Below, piece by piece: positions 8,967-19,940 of a stretch of 64,000 nt of DNA. A program made the translations under genes and the position numbers. Below the pieces are notes generated by a model. That model was given only the letters and a program-made list of their open reading frames with translations, ran no database searches and had not been told where the DNA came from. The first letter of the stretch is position 1, and every line of letters starts with the position of its first letter. Source of the stretch: Prorocentrum cordatum (lineage: Eukaryota; Sar; Dinophyceae; Prorocentrales; Prorocentraceae); NCBI GenBank assembly GCA_963575745.1, contig CAUYUJ010022059.1:62001-126000 (forward strand), given 5' to 3'.

Positions 8967-10337
8967 ATGGTCGCCCCCGGCGTCTTGCCGCAAGAACATC
9001 CGAGCAAACGACGGCGCGTGGTCGGACAGCGGGCCCCGCCGCCTGCATTCCCAGCGCACCCCTTCGGAGGACGCGACCAAGTTGTCTCCGAGCTGGACGC
9101 CTTGGTTCGCGACCCGCTCGGCGTGGGCATCAGCTGGCAACATGTCGGTCCGCGTCCCGACAGTATCGCGTCAGCGCGACGGGGAGCTCTGCAGCGACTT
9201 CGCACCCGTCTCTGTCATGCTCCTACCGAGTACATGCAAATATACTTGATGCGCTGGTCTGTGTTCCGCAAGATTCTGGATGCTCTCGACAAGTTGCAGT
9301 GCTCTGTCTGCGCAGAGGCGCCCCATCCATCGTCGCGTCGCGTTGGGGCCATCATGCGTTCGACCACTTTCAACGAGGGCGCGTTCGTGAACGAATTGGA
9401 AGTGGCGTTGACGGATGGCGTCCGAGCGACGCTGGTTCTCTCTTTTTTTTGCGACGCGCAATTTCCGCGCGGCGATGCCGACCCCCGCGGCGAGGATCGC
9501 GGGCGCCCGCGCGGCGCGCGCTGCCACTGGCAACGGCTGGTCCAGTTGGGCCCGCCCCCCAGACTAGACCTTCTACAACAAAACCAAGGGGCGCATCGGC
9601 GAACAGCTTGCCTCGTCGGAGAGCAGCGCGGCACGGCCATGGTTCCCATCCCCGCGGGGGCGCTTTACATGAAAGGACGCGCGGAGCGCGCAGTGGACAT
9701 CTGGAAGAGCTCGCTTGCGAAGGTGAACCAGCAGCGCCGGCTCGCAGTCGAGGGCGACCCCTTTCCTTGGAGCTCCCGCATCACATGGGCGTGCAACACT
9801 CACTTGCGCAAGAATGGTTTCTCATCATATCAATGCGTTATTGGTCGCAATCTTCGGGTTCGTACTTCCATTGCCGAGGCGCCGGAGAATGGGTCCACCA
9901 ACTTATCTGCCCATTGGTGGGCGCTGCAAGATGTAGGGGCCCGCCGCGCTGAACAGGCGCGCGCCGCGGCCTCGAGGGCCTGCTTCGAGATCGACTCAGA
10001 CGAGGGGGCGTTTCAAGCCCTTGCCGCGCGGAGCCGACCATTCAAGGGGCCCTATCAGCCTGGGGAGATTGTCTATTGGTCGCGCACTCTGGGTACGCGA
10101 ACCATTTCTAAACGGCTGCAACAGTGCACGGGGCGGCGCGGCCCTGCAACCGCGTTGAACATGGAAGGCCTCGCCAAGTGCCGCATTCCGCATCTTGGCG
10201 TTCAGGTGCTGGCGTCCCTGGAACAATTGCGTTTGGCACCCCATGACGAATTCGCTTTTGCTGAACAGGGGGATCTGCTCGACTCGCTTCTTCGCGCCCC
10301 CGAGCGTCCTGTTTTTCAACGTGGTTTTGTCGACTGA
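8967..10337 (+). CDS. Integrase domain of element 1 polyprotein
   Basis: 456 codons, the longest clean Pol segment of element 1. After about 110 unassigned residues comes a CSVCAE motif (zinc-finger-like C-x2-C, about 9300), then the catalytic core: VNELEVALTDG (first Asp region) and KGRAERAVDIWKSS with the presumed catalytic Glu at 9684. LRKNGFSSYQCVIGR follows, the R-x-G-F-S-x-x-Q-x-V-x-G-R signature that follows the core in copia integrases. The C-terminal part has GPYQPGEIVYW, typical of the SH3-like end. The middle of the core (about 9440-9640) does not show a clear second Asp, and a shift there is likely. It ends QRGFVD at a TGA. Confidence 0.8.
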   Translation: MVAPGVLPQEHPSKRRRVVGQRAPPPAFPAHPFGGRDQVVSELDALVRDPLGVGISWQHVGPRPDSIASARRGALQRLRTRLCHAPTEYMQIYLMRWSVFRKILDALDKLQCSVCAEAPHPSSRRVGAIMRSTTFNEGAFVNELEVALTDGVRATLVLSFFCDAQFPRGDADPRGEDRGRPRGARCHWQRLVQLGPPPRLDLLQQNQGAHRRTACLVGEQRGTAMVPIPAGALYMKGRAERAVDIWKSSLAKVNQQRRLAVEGDPFPWSSRITWACNTHLRKNGFSSYQCVIGRNLRVRTSIAEAPENGSTNLSAHWWALQDVGARRAEQARAAASRACFEIDSDEGAFQALAARSRPFKGPYQPGEIVYWSRTLGTRTISKRLQQCTGRRGPATALNMEGLAKCRIPHLGVQVLASLEQLRLAPHDEFAFAEQGDLLDSLLRAPERPVFQRGFVD

Positions 10338-10912
10338 CGTGGGCTGGGGCCTCTTGCCGAGGGGCGCGATGAGCCTAGGGCCGATCCACCAGATCAAGAG
10401 CATCCCCCCGAGGGAATGCGAGCTCCAAGACCTGCTGACGTACCTCTACAGCCCGAGGAAAGACCAGGGGCTCCTGGGCCTGGAGAACCCGACGCTGAGG
10501 AGGACTACGTTTCGGACGAGTTTTCGAGAATGTTGCCCCCGACGAGATTCCAGTCTATGCGGAGGGCATCTCAGACGAAGATTTCGGTGGAGAACCAGAA
10601 GAGCCCCCTTTCGGCTGTTCCTCTTGTTGGTGAAGACAGTTCTTCTGCTCCGGCCGCCGGTCGGCGGCGCGCGGCCTCGCGGGGGCCGCTGGGGGGCGAG
10701 CGTGCATCCAAGCGATCGCGGCACCACCTCGCCACGAAGACTTTCATCCATCGCAGAAGCGACACGCGCGTCGCCCCGGGGGGCCCGGCAGAAGAAAGGT
10801 CGCGAGACGCGGCGCGCCCCCGACCACCGCGTGGACGCGTTCGCCAAGGCGTCGGAGCAGAGGGGGATCAAGCGGGCGCACTGACTCAGCGCGCCCCGCC
10901 ACAGCCGACGAA
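10338..10912 (+). other. Linker between integrase and RT of element 1, frameshifted
   Basis: Pro/Glu/Arg-rich sequence. Open pieces occur in all three frames (for example a Glu/Pro-rich PLQPEERPGAPGPGEP segment near 10440, and Ser/Arg-rich stretches). No domain is expected between integrase and RT of copia elements and I see none. Confidence 0.6.
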
Positions 10913-11691
10913 GTGCAGTCCGTCAAGCCCGAGGGCGCGATTCCGCTGCGCTTTGCGAAGACCGACGAGGCGGGGGCCACGCGCGGAAACAGGTCAGTGG
11001 AGGAGCATCCGGTGGCGCCAAAGTGCCGCATCTTCACGCAGGGGTTCAAGGACACACAAGCACTGCAAGGCTACCTCAAGACGGACGCGCCCACTTTCAT
11101 TCTGGAGGCGACTAGCGTGCTTTTCACCAAGGCAGCCGAGAACCACGAGCTGGATATTCGAACAAGGCGATGACCAGATCGATGTTCCTCGACGGCAAAT
11201 ATCTCCCTCCGGGTTGCCGAATCTATCTTCGCGTTCCTCGTGGTGGTTTCCCGGCTGTGAAGCGCGCGGATGGAAATTGGTTCCATTGCGTGGTCGAGGG
11301 CGAGATCCTGGTTGCCCTCAAGTGCGTGTTTCGGTTGACGGGCGCCCCGCTGCTCTGGTTCTTCGAACGCCAAGACGCTTTGAAGTCTCTCGGAGGAGTG
11401 CAATCTCTTTTATTTCCTGCGATGGTTTTTTTCTGCGGCAAATCTCGATCACTGATGGGTACCATCGGAGTTCACGTGGGCGATGATCTGATTACCGACA
11501 GCGCCAAATTCTTCAAAGACGTTGTCTCTCCACTACGCCAGAAGCACTGTTACGGAAAATGGGCGGCGTGCAAACCTGGAGAAAGTATGTTGTTTTTGCT
11601 GCCGGAAGATCATATGACGACGTTCAGATGGAGGTCTGAAGCTCTTTCAACGCGACTTAGCTTAGAGCCTGGAACCGATCAAGGTCGATGA
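10913..11691 (+). pseudogene. Reverse transcriptase of element 1, frameshifted
   Basis: RVT_2-type (copia) reverse transcriptase in two frames. 10913-11173 carries PKCRIFTQGFKDTQAL and LKTDAPT, the fingers region. 11170-11691 carries FLDGKYLPPGCRIYLRVPRG just after motif A, then LTGAPLLWFFERQD (motif B region), then GVHVGDDLITDSAKFF at motif C, with the two Asp at 11482-11487. Motif C has an extra Gly compared with the usual H/Y-V-D-D. The frame break falls on motif A itself, so the first catalytic Asp is displaced. Nonfunctional as it stands. Confidence 0.85.
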
Positions 11692-12320
11692 GGCCCGTCG
11701 GAGCAAGCCAGCCGGGAAGGTCACGCAGGTCGAGCGCGGTGCTCTACGTTCTGGCAATGGCAAGGTGATGTGGTTTGTTCATGGTACCAGACCTGGCCTA
11801 TCTTTCGAATTGGCACAGCCTCAGCAGTAATTACGTGGATTCCCTTGCTTTGTCTGCTGAGCAGTTGATGTCATTCAACGAGCTGGTCAATGGCGCCAAG
11901 AAGGATGAGGTCATTCTGAATTTCTTGCCGATGAACCTAGAGAGCCCCCTATTTGGGCTATTGGCGACGCTTCCTGGGGACATGTTGACACAGGACGCGC
12001 CGGAAGTCAAGGTGGATGCGTGATCCTCATGGCAGACAATAGCAATGACTTTTTCATGACCAATTGCGGTGGACCGGTAAATCCGATAAGCTTTCGTTCG
12101 CATCGTATCAAGAGGAAGGTTCGCAGCTTTGTCGCAGCGGAGACCATGGCAGCTTTGGAGGCAGTTGAAGAGGCTGAGATGTTACATGGACATTTTGCCA
12201 CGACGTGTGGACTTCTGCGCAGATGCTGCATCTCATTGACTGCAAATCGCTTTGACCAGACATGGCCAGCGAGCTGGACATCATCTTCGTCGAGTTCTGG
12301 ACACCGGCTACTACGCTAGC
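11692..12320 (+). pseudogene. RNase H region of element 1, frameshifted
   Basis: The thumb and connection region is split over two frames: an ERGALRSGNGKVMWFVHGTR piece, then DLAYLSNWHSL and AKKDEVILNFLPMNLESP at 11775-12023. RNase H signatures follow in another frame: RSHRIKRKV and VAAETMAALEAVEEAE, with the catalytic Glu at 12139-12141. LHLIDCKSL then has a catalytic Asp at 12238-12240, followed at once by a stop. The domain would remove template RNA during cDNA synthesis. It is broken after the second acidic residue. Confidence 0.8.
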
Positions 12321-13013
12321 GTGGAAGACCCAGAGGTGGACCGTGCGTTGTCAGAGGAGCGCGCGAAGGCGAAGGACGGGCGGCGGAAGTACTACGAGGC
12401 GAAGCGCGGTCAGAGTGGCTACCCCATGACGATCGACTTGAACGACAACGACTGGCAATACGTGAATAGACGTCGTGCTCTCGTCACGTTCAGTCCCAAG
12501 GACACTAAGGTACCAGCATGCTGGAGTCTTTCATTCGTGGCGTTTGCACCCGATGCTGATGATTCATGGTTGGAATTGGGACCTCCCGCGGAGTGGCCCA
12601 ACCTACCTGCCTCAGATCGCAAGAAGAAGTTGGGGCGAGGGTTGAAGAATATCGTTTCCCTGTTTGCTCCCGACCACGATGGGCTCTCCAGGTGCGTTGA
12701 CGAGATCAAGGTGAAACTGGAACTTGTTGCGGAGGAACCCAAAGTACCTGAGCCACGAGACGGAGATGAGCCGCCAGCAGGAGATGAACCGCAGGACGGA
12801 GCCGAACCACCTGTGGACGCTGAACCACCTGAGGACGCTGAACCACTTGTGGACGCTGAACCACCCGAGGACGCTGAACAACATGAAGACGCTGCGCCTG
12901 TCGAGGTTGATGTTCCGCGGGAAGGTTTTGATCTGACAGACCTGTTGGCGTTTGTCGTGGCCGCTGGCTCGCAAGCTTGCAGTGCCTTCTGTCTGCGCCA
13001 CAATCGTGAGTGA
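12252..13013 (+). CDS. Additional ORF at the 3' end of element 1, acidic Pro-rich repeats
   Basis: 253 codons overlapping the end of RNase H (the DTGYYASVE piece resembles RNase H tail sequence) and ending just before the 3' LTR. Residues about 20-150 are mixed and fold-like (PMTIDLNDNDWQYVNRRRAL, LSFVAFAPDADDSWLELG). Residues about 172-213 are seven 6-residue repeats of type EPPEDA/EPLVDA. The last 30 residues are hydrophobic with several Cys (LTDLLAFVVAAGSQACSAFC), a possible membrane segment. I do not recognise the family. The position matches that of accessory or envelope-like ORFs in some LTR elements, but nothing shows that role. Read-through of old Pol sequence is the alternative. Confidence 0.5.
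   Translation: MTRHGQRAGHHLRRVLDTGYYASVEDPEVDRALSEERAKAKDGRRKYYEAKRGQSGYPMTIDLNDNDWQYVNRRRALVTFSPKDTKVPACWSLSFVAFAPDADDSWLELGPPAEWPNLPASDRKKKLGRGLKNIVSLFAPDHDGLSRCVDEIKVKLELVAEEPKVPEPRDGDEPPAGDEPQDGAEPPVDAEPPEDAEPLVDAEPPEDAEQHEDAAPVEVDVPREGFDLTDLLAFVVAAGSQACSAFCLRHNRE
12765..12890 (+). repeat. Seven 18-bp tandem repeats inside the 3' ORF
   Basis: Units of 18 nt (GCTGAACCACCTGAGGAC type) from 12765 to 12890, all in frame, so copy-number change keeps the ORF open. Confidence 0.9.
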
Positions 13014-13071
13014 CCGCCCCTTGCGGTGCCAGGGGCCCCCGTCACTCATGCGAATGAAAAGCCATGAGACA

Positions 13072-13208
13072 GGCGGCCCGAACTGATTTACAGGCGCATT
13101 GAGTCTGGCTCAGAAAGTACCCATCCCTACTTCCATGCAGTGGGCTGGTGGTTCAGAGGGATATTGTGTGTGTTGCGACAGCATCGAAGAGAAACCTCAT
13201 TGGTTTCA
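13072..13208 (+). repeat. 3' LTR of element 1
   Basis: Matches 5572-5708 over 137 bp with no indel and about 19 substitutions. It begins GG rather than TG at the first two positions. No clear polypurine tract precedes it; GAGACAGG immediately upstream is the best candidate. Confidence 0.85.
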
Positions 13209-15825
13209 CGTCGAGAAGCGCCACCTTGGTTCTCGCCTTGCCTGCGCGCCCCACGTTTGCAGCTTGCGGGCTCAGGGGGTGGTCCGTGCTGGCGTTGGTT
13301 CATGGTTCTGCTGGATTGGATGTTTGTGCATGCGGCATGCGGCCCGCGCTGGCGTTTGATAGTGGGTTGCTGGCTGCCTATGGGAATATCGCGGTGTCGA
13401 TCATATGGTATCTTTTGTTTGGCCCCAGCTCTGTCGAGTCCCCGCGCTTCCACTGGAGGAGGTGGGCTGAGGCTGTCCCGCGAGTCCGTTGCATCGACGC
13501 CTGTGCTGTGGCGGTTTCTGTGTAGTTGGTGATTTTGCCTTGGGGGCAGGGAGCTGGGGCTTCCCCGCCAGCATATGCTTCGGATTATCCTACGCCGCTG
13601 TCGTCGCACATGGTGCTGGTCGCGACATTCACGGGCGCGGCGTCGTCATCATTGTCTCTTGGGAACTGTTTGACGACTTTGTCGAATTCGCTTTCTTAGT
13701 TTTTCTCGTTTGCGGGATGTCTCTCGGCGGTCGTAGTCGAGTTCGGTGTCCCATAGTTGTCTTGCAGCCCCAGCCTGAGGTTGAGCTGCCAGTCCAAACT
13801 GGTAGAGGGACGGGGGAACTCCTCCCTGATGCTTCCAATGAAGGGGCCACGCTCGGTGTTCAGCTCCACGTGGGCTTATTATGAGGGCTTCGCTATGCCT
13901 TGAGTCATCAGGTCCCCCCCAGTGTTTGTCGCCTTTGCAAGCTCGTTGCCTCTTCCCGGCAGCGGCGGCGTGGGTTCTCCCCCCCACCCGCCCCCCTCCC
14001 GCCACACAGCTGCCAGCCTCCCCCGCCTCCACCCCGCCACCCTCGACACTGTGGGGCCTCTACGAACGAGGAGTCCGATCCAGGCGTCTACATGACCACC
14101 GATCAACCTCGACAGACAGACAGCGCATGCCGCCGAGGATTCGGGGGGTGCGCCGGCGCTGGGTCTGCCGTTCGGGGTCTACTTGCACGCGCGCGCCCCC
14201 TGCCTCGCCGTGCCAGGCTTTCGACAGCCTGCTGACCCACATGCGGAGGAGACCGCCCGGACGTGCAGCGGATTGTGTGTTTCAGTCCTATTATTTCGAA
14301 AAGGGGAAAACGGCAAAAACACAATTTGGCAGAGCAAGAAGTCCGCGCGGATCTCCGACGGTGTATGTTTATGCAGTTGTTTGTTTTCTAGATATCGTTT
14401 GCTCCTCATTTTCAGTTTTTTCGGAACCGTCCCTGGGTCCTGGGATTATTGCAACACCTGGGTCCTACGCCAAGAGTTGCCTCCGTGGAAAGGGTCAGTA
14501 CCGCGTGGGCCTGCGGGCTGACAGCATTACATCGTCGGGTGCAACAGAAGGAGGATAGGTCGTGGGAAGACCCGTTCTCGTCGACCTCCGCATCCCCTTT
14601 TTTCATCCCCCCTCCCTCCCGTTCTTCCTTGACCTCTCACGACGAGGGAAAAATGGGGCCCTGGAGACAAAAACGTCCTGGAGGTCTTACGTGTCTTTTC
14701 GGCCGTGCCATCTCTGGGCCGTGGGACTATCGTCGGTTTCAGGCGGAGCCCTTCTTCCTGGGCTCCCTGGCCGTAACGCGAACGACCCTGGCCACCATTC
14801 TGCTTTCTCCCTTGGCCTCTGAATCCTGGTGTTCGACCAGGGGAGGATCGGGAACGGAGGGGAGTGCTTGCAGGGAGAGGAGGGAGGGAGGGTAAGATGC
14901 CCAGACCTCCGACGTCGTGGCTCTTTCAACCCGCGTCTCCCGGACCCCTCGACCGCTTTCCGCGGACGTTTTCATCGCCTCTGTCAACCCTCGCGAACCA
15001 ACAAACAAACAAGTAACGTGCATGAGGACCACGCCAGGAACCTCCCGCCGTGGTCCGAGAGAAGCAAACAAACAGCATCAGGCCTGCTTGTTTTCTGGAC
15101 GTCCGAGGTCCAGGGCCCGCCCATGAGCGCGCGTCTGGCGAGGCTTGAGGGCGGGCTCCCTGGCTCTGGCGCGCCCAGCTGCCCCTTCCTGCGGCAAGGT
15201 TCGCGCCGCCTCGACGCGGCGGCGACGATCGGCGCGGGCGTTCAGGCGTTCAAGGTTAGACGCCCCCGGGAGTCCGGCGCGGAACCCATACGAGAGATTG
15301 GGTCGCCAGCCTCCAGTGGTTCTCGATAGCGTAGGTCGTTCAATGCGGAACCGTTCGCTCGGTGTCAGCGCCGGGGCCTACGTCGACAAGGCAGGAACCG
15401 CCGTACATCGGATAACGCCCACGATCCACCAATACCGATCTTGGCCTGGCCAATCCTTGGCCCAGGATCGGTGTATGCGCCTTCCTGGCCAAGGCGGGGG
15501 GGGCGTATCCACAGATTTGGGGCCGAGCATGGGCCTGGTCGGGGTCGGTGTGGATGGCTGTCGCCCCCCTGTGAGGAAGGCGGAGTGACACCAGCACGAC
15601 TACAAGAATGTATTCCGAACGCGATAGCGGCCGCCGACCCAGTCCGCATTTCACATGGTCTACGCGAATTCCGCATCCCGAGTGGGGAAGACGAGCAGGC
15701 CATGGCCAGAATTGGCGGCGACATCCCGCTGACAAAGCCGTGGCTTCTTTCATGCTTGCATGCATTATTTCGCTATCTTATCGCAATGCTGCTCCGAGTC
15801 CACCCGAGTGCTCTGGGTCACGTGG
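13209..15825. other. No gene seen
   Basis: GC-rich sequence with many short open frames on both strands and no recognisable domain, RNA gene or clear tandem repeat. Short C-rich runs occur near 13910 and 13980. Confidence 0.5.
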
Positions 15826-16345
15826 ACTTGTATCTTCCTCCATGCCCCTTCCTTCTCCCCTCCTCTTACTCCTCCTTTATCTTACTCCTCTCGTCCTCTC
15901 CCTTCTTCTTTTCCCAGGGCTTTCTCCCAATCCTCATCCTCCTCCCCCTTACCGCCTTTCCTCTTCCTGATCTTTCGCATGTCTATCAGTTCCAGGACGT
16001 TCCTCCTTCCAGATTCTCTTTCCCCCCTCCGCGTCCCTCCGCCCCGTGGTATTCTCCTTCTCTCCTGCAATACACGGACGCACCGCGCGCCGCGCGCGCC
16101 TTCTCCAAGACCTCCGCCCCTTTACCTGTCTCCGTCTCCCCTCCCTTTTCACGCTACCTTTCTGCATCCTTTTCCCCCCCTCCATCCTCCCCTTCCTCTT
16201 CATCTTCGCCTCGCTCCTTCAGCACCTCTCCCCCCCTTCCTCCTGGTCCCCTCCGTCCTCCCCTTACTCGTCCTCATCCCACCCTGCAACCAGCACATCT
16301 TCTCTTTCCTGTCCCTTCCCCCCCCCGGTTCCCCCCCCCTCTTCC
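15826..16345. repeat. Polypyrimidine tract of about 500 bp on + strand
   Basis: Almost exclusively C and T (CCTTCC, CTCCTC, TCCTCC mixtures) with rare purines. It is the kind of homopurine-homopyrimidine sequence that can form triplex (H-DNA). Ser/Pro/Leu-rich ORFs through it are compositional. Confidence 0.85.
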
Positions 16346-18254
16346 GCCTCTCCCTCATCTGGGAGTTCCCCACCGTTGCCCCCGTTCCCCCACGGGTGCC
16401 TTCTGCCCAGAACTGCTCCGCCTTGACAAAGCATCAGACAATCTCGGTCCACCTCGAACGGGGGTTGACAAGCTTTGTTTCGAGGTCCCGCAACACCTGA
16501 GAAGAGCCAGTGCTGCGAATAAGCAGTTTGTCAGGGAAACCACCCATGAGAACAATGATCATCCTGAAACGCGGGTTCAGGAATTCGAACCGTAGTCAGT
16601 CTCCTCCCCCCCTCCTTCCACACTTGCATGCCTCGTCGCGTTGCGTTGCCACCCCTTCCTCCCCTGGAGCCGCGTGAGTCGAAGGGGGTCTCAGGAGCCA
16701 GATCTAACCTCGTCCTCCATCTTCCCAGCTTTACACGGGCCGTCCCCAGGGCGAACTCGCTGCTCTCCGCAGTGCTCGAGCAGGCGGTGGAGGCGCCGCC
16801 GACCTGCTCTGCTGTCCCCCCCCGCTCTGGTGGCCGCACCGCGCTCAGGGCCCCCTAAACCAGGGCACTGCTGTCCAGGACTCCTCTCAACATCACGGCC
16901 AGAGAGAACGAAGAATGCGTGCATCGGGGCCCCAGAGACGGGGGTCATTGCAAACGGTGGTCAGCCAGAGCGCCAGACCCTGCAGGATCCTGCAGAGTCA
17001 GGGGTGCACTGACCCGGGCTTGGTTGCAGGATCCTGCAGGATCTTGCAGGATCCTGCACGGCCTGACTGACCTGGGTCTGGATTGACCCGGGTGAGAAGA
17101 TTCCCGAATGGAAAGCATTTTGTTGCATGGATTTCACAAGCGAGAGAGTAACAGTGTTGTAGAAGAAACGCGTTTTTCCAGACACCTTGTACCCGGTTGT
17201 CTGGTGTCGGACAAAAAATGATCTCGCAAGTTCTCCACTGCCTCGCTGTCCTGGGGCTGTGTTGTGCTGTGCTCTTGCTCGCTAGAGAATTTGACACGTG
17301 TGCGGAGCTACGCTGTCAATGCCAAGCTTCCCTGTGGCTTTGCTGCGCTCCTGCTCTGAACGCACACTGCTCGAGGCGGAGAGCTGGAGAGATCCATCCA
17401 ACGAAATGTTCGACCCCCGGCTGCAAGTTTCTGGGGCGCGCATCAAGGAGTCCCGGTTGAGGGGGCTCTGACGCGTCGCTGGCCATGGGGCGAGCGGCCC
17501 ATCCGAGGCCCTCGTGACGGGCATCGGGCCCCCCACATCGCGAGGAGGCGGTTCAGGGAGGGGGGAGGACGAGGAGGACGAGTTGAAGGCCCTCCCCCCG
17601 CGGTCCCGACGCCGCTGCTCTGCATCAAACGCCCTGTTGGGGCGCTGAGGCGGCGCCGCGCGCTTCTCCCCCTGTGCGCGCTGTGCCCGTGGAGGAGGGG
17701 CGCCCGAGATCCGATTCGGGCGCCGCAATTTCAGCTCTCGGTGCGGTGCGTTTTCGCTCGGTCTCGGGCCCCCAGGGTTGTTGCGGATCGATGCGGCCCG
17801 AACGAAGCCCTGGTCGTGCTCTCCCCGGATGCTTTGCTTTTCTCGCGGCGTCGGATCTCAAAGTGAAAGGAGGGCCTCCCCCGGGCGAGGAGAGGCGGGG
17901 GTGGGCCTCCTCCTGATCCCCGTCCCCCCCATCCGCCCGCGTCGGAGGCTAGATCAGAAATCGCCCCTCTTCCGCATCTTCCCAGGGGCGCCATGGGGCC
18001 ATGTGGATCCAGAATTTGTAGGGGAACCCCGCCATGGCGAGAGCCCCTTCGGCGTCTGAAGAAAAAACAAGAAACCGAAAACCACCCAGGAAGCCTTGAG
18101 CTTCCATGTCCGAACCTCTCAGACCCCAAACGTGATGATTATTCCACGACCACTCCTTGGATCCTGCTCTACATCCTGAGTATTTTTTTAGACAGGGTCC
18201 CAGGGCCCCGTTAGGGCCCCCAGAGTCTGAAGACGCCGTCGTGATAACCCGGAG
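16346..18254. other. No gene seen
   Basis: Mixed-composition sequence without a recognisable domain. The only notable structure is the cluster of palindromes at 16980-17058. Confidence 0.5.
16980..17058. repeat. Cluster of TGCAGGATCCTGCA palindromes
   Basis: The 16-bp perfect palindrome CTGCAGGATCCTGCAG (16980-16995) is followed about 40 bp later by overlapping copies of TGCAGGATCCTGCA and TGCAGGATCTTGCA (about 17024-17058). The flanks repeat TGACCCGGG (about 17010 and 17086). It could form competing hairpins. Confidence 0.85.
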
Positions 18255-18733
18255 ACGCAATTAAGAACCCCCCCCTTCTCCGGCGAAAGTATAACGCACT
18301 TGGCACCCCAGAAACGTTACCTTGGCACCGCACCTTTATGTGAACGCAGGCGAGTCTGCTCGCCGAAACAATCACACCGCCTGAGACATTCTCGCAATCT
18401 TTTGGCTCGTATTCGCCATTACGGATCAAGCCGAGGGACAAGGTCTCAGTCAAGAGGCCTTGGCCCAGCTAAACAACAAATCTTCCTCCTCCTCCTCCTC
18501 CTCCTCCTCAAGACTCCCTTACGTCACGGCACCAGCACGAACAACGACAATGATGCCAGCAATAAGACTTATACCTAGAACAACAAGGCCAATAACACCA
18601 ACACCAACATCAACATCAAACACACCAACAACGCCAACACCAACGATAACAACACTAGGTCCCACGCAAGGGAGAGCCCAGCTTTGAAATCGAACCGTCC
18701 GTACCTACGATGGGGAGCGAATAATTTTGGCAA

Positions 18734-18872
18734 TGCGGGTGCTAAGATAACGCGCCGTGCTTGATGAGGGCGATATCCTCGGATGCACTACCCCACACGA
18801 CGGTCGGGAAAAAACAATGTTTCAACAGGGGTGGTAATACAAATCGTATAGGACAAGGATGGTGAAGATAAT
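18734..18872. repeat. 140-bp direct repeat, copy 1
   Basis: From GCGGGTGCTAAGATAACGCG to the GATGGTGAAGATAATG end. It matches 19388-19529 with scattered differences. Shared landmarks are GGCGATATCCTCGGATGC, CCACACGACGG, CAATGTTTCAACAGG and GTATAGGACAA. Confidence 0.85.
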
Positions 18873-18879
18873 GAGGCCA

Positions 18880-19370
18880 AGCTATGTTTCTTGTTGTTAT
18901 CCGGTTTTTATATTTTTATATTAGTATGCTTGTTTTTCTTATTATTATCAGTAGTATTATTCGGAGTATGTTTCTTACCATTGTTATTATTATTACTCTT
19001 ACTATCACTCCTACTAGTACCATTAACACCCCGAGTATTATCATTACTATTGTTCTCATAATAATCATTGTTGTTATTCGCAGTATTTTGAGTATCGTTA
19101 TTATTCTTAGTATGTTTCGTGGTCTTAATATGCTTATTCTTGTTATCAGTTTCCTTATAATGATTGTGATCATAATTCTTATGAATCTTTATTATTGCTC
19201 CTAATATTACTCGTATTACTATTCTTACTCATATTCTTATCATTATTTGTAGCGTTTTCTTCTTATTATTGTTATTCCTAGTATTACTATTATTCGTAGT
19301 GCCATTCTTAGTTGTATTATTGTTGTGGTTGTTGGTCTTATTGTACTTCTTGTCTTTTTTGACAAGCTGT
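18880..19370. repeat. AT-rich degenerate ATT/TTA simple sequence
   Basis: TTATTATT-, AGTATTATT- and CATTGTTATT-type repeats, in strong contrast to the GC-rich surroundings. A similar stretch is at 19545-19745, after the second direct repeat copy. Confidence 0.85.
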
Positions 19371-19387
19371 CGTAATTATTGTCTGCG

Positions 19388-19529
19388 GATGCGGTGCTAA
19401 GAAAACGCGCCGTGCGTGGCGGGGGCGATATCCTCGGATGCGCGACCCCACACGACGGCCGGGAGAAACCAATGTTTCAACAGGAGTTGCAATACAATCT
19501 GTATAGGACAAATATGATGAAGACAATGA
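19388..19529. repeat. 140-bp direct repeat, copy 2
   Basis: Second copy of 18734-18872, again followed by AT-rich ATT/TTA sequence. The whole unit (140 bp plus AT-rich tail) therefore appears tandemly duplicated with a period of about 655 bp. Confidence 0.85.
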
Positions 19530-19631
19530 TAACACAATTTCTGTTCTACTGTGATCATGATTCTGAGTATTATTGTTCTTGTTATTAGTGTGATTATTAT
19601 TATTGTTATGAGCATTCTAATTTGGATTTTG

Positions 19632-19664
<33 letters not shown>

Positions 19665-19940
19665 TGTATTCTTACTATTATTACTACTCTTAGTATTTTC
19701 ATCACTTTCGCTCTTATCATTATTACTATGTCCCATTCATTATTATTACGCGCATTGTATTATTTTTCTTTTTCCTTATTCCAATTCCAATTGGGATATC
19801 ACCCGAACCAGGGCGCGGGATTTTTTAATTTTCGTTCATGTGCGTGGTGCTAGCTATATCGTTCGGCGAAAACCGCCCCCCAGAATTTTTTAATTACGGT
19901 GCGGTGCTAATGATAACCCCAGGGGGGTCCTTAATAGCTT

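Larger units (their letters stand above)
5572..13208 (+). mobile_element. LTR element 1 (Ty1/copia-type, degenerate)
   Basis: A 7.6-kb LTR retrotransposon. Direct terminal repeats lie exactly 7500 bp apart, a tRNA primer-binding site follows the 5' repeat, and the internal order is Gag, aspartic protease, methyltransferase-like domain, integrase, reverse transcriptase, RNase H. Integrase before RT is the Ty1/copia order. The protein is broken by frameshifts near 6148, in the GGA run at 6522-6547, in the C14 run at 6940-6953, and repeatedly across 10340-12250. The two LTRs differ at about 19 of 137 positions by eye, so the insertion is old. No target-site duplication is visible. An additional ORF sits between RNase H and the 3' LTR. 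Confidence 0.92.
18255..19940. mobile_element. Fold-back / MITE-like element, 1.7 kb
   Basis: Ends are inverted repeats: left ACGCAATTAAGAACCCCCCC at 18255-18274, right AGGGGGGTCCTTAATAGCTT at 19921-19940, about 16 of 19 positions complementary. Subterminal GTGCTAA, AACG and GGCGAAA motifs recur on both sides. The interior holds two direct copies of a 140-bp sequence and two long AT-rich simple-sequence stretches. A short relative with similar ends lies at 42572-42940. No transposase is present, so it would be non-autonomous. The alternative is a nest of several small elements. Confidence 0.6.
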
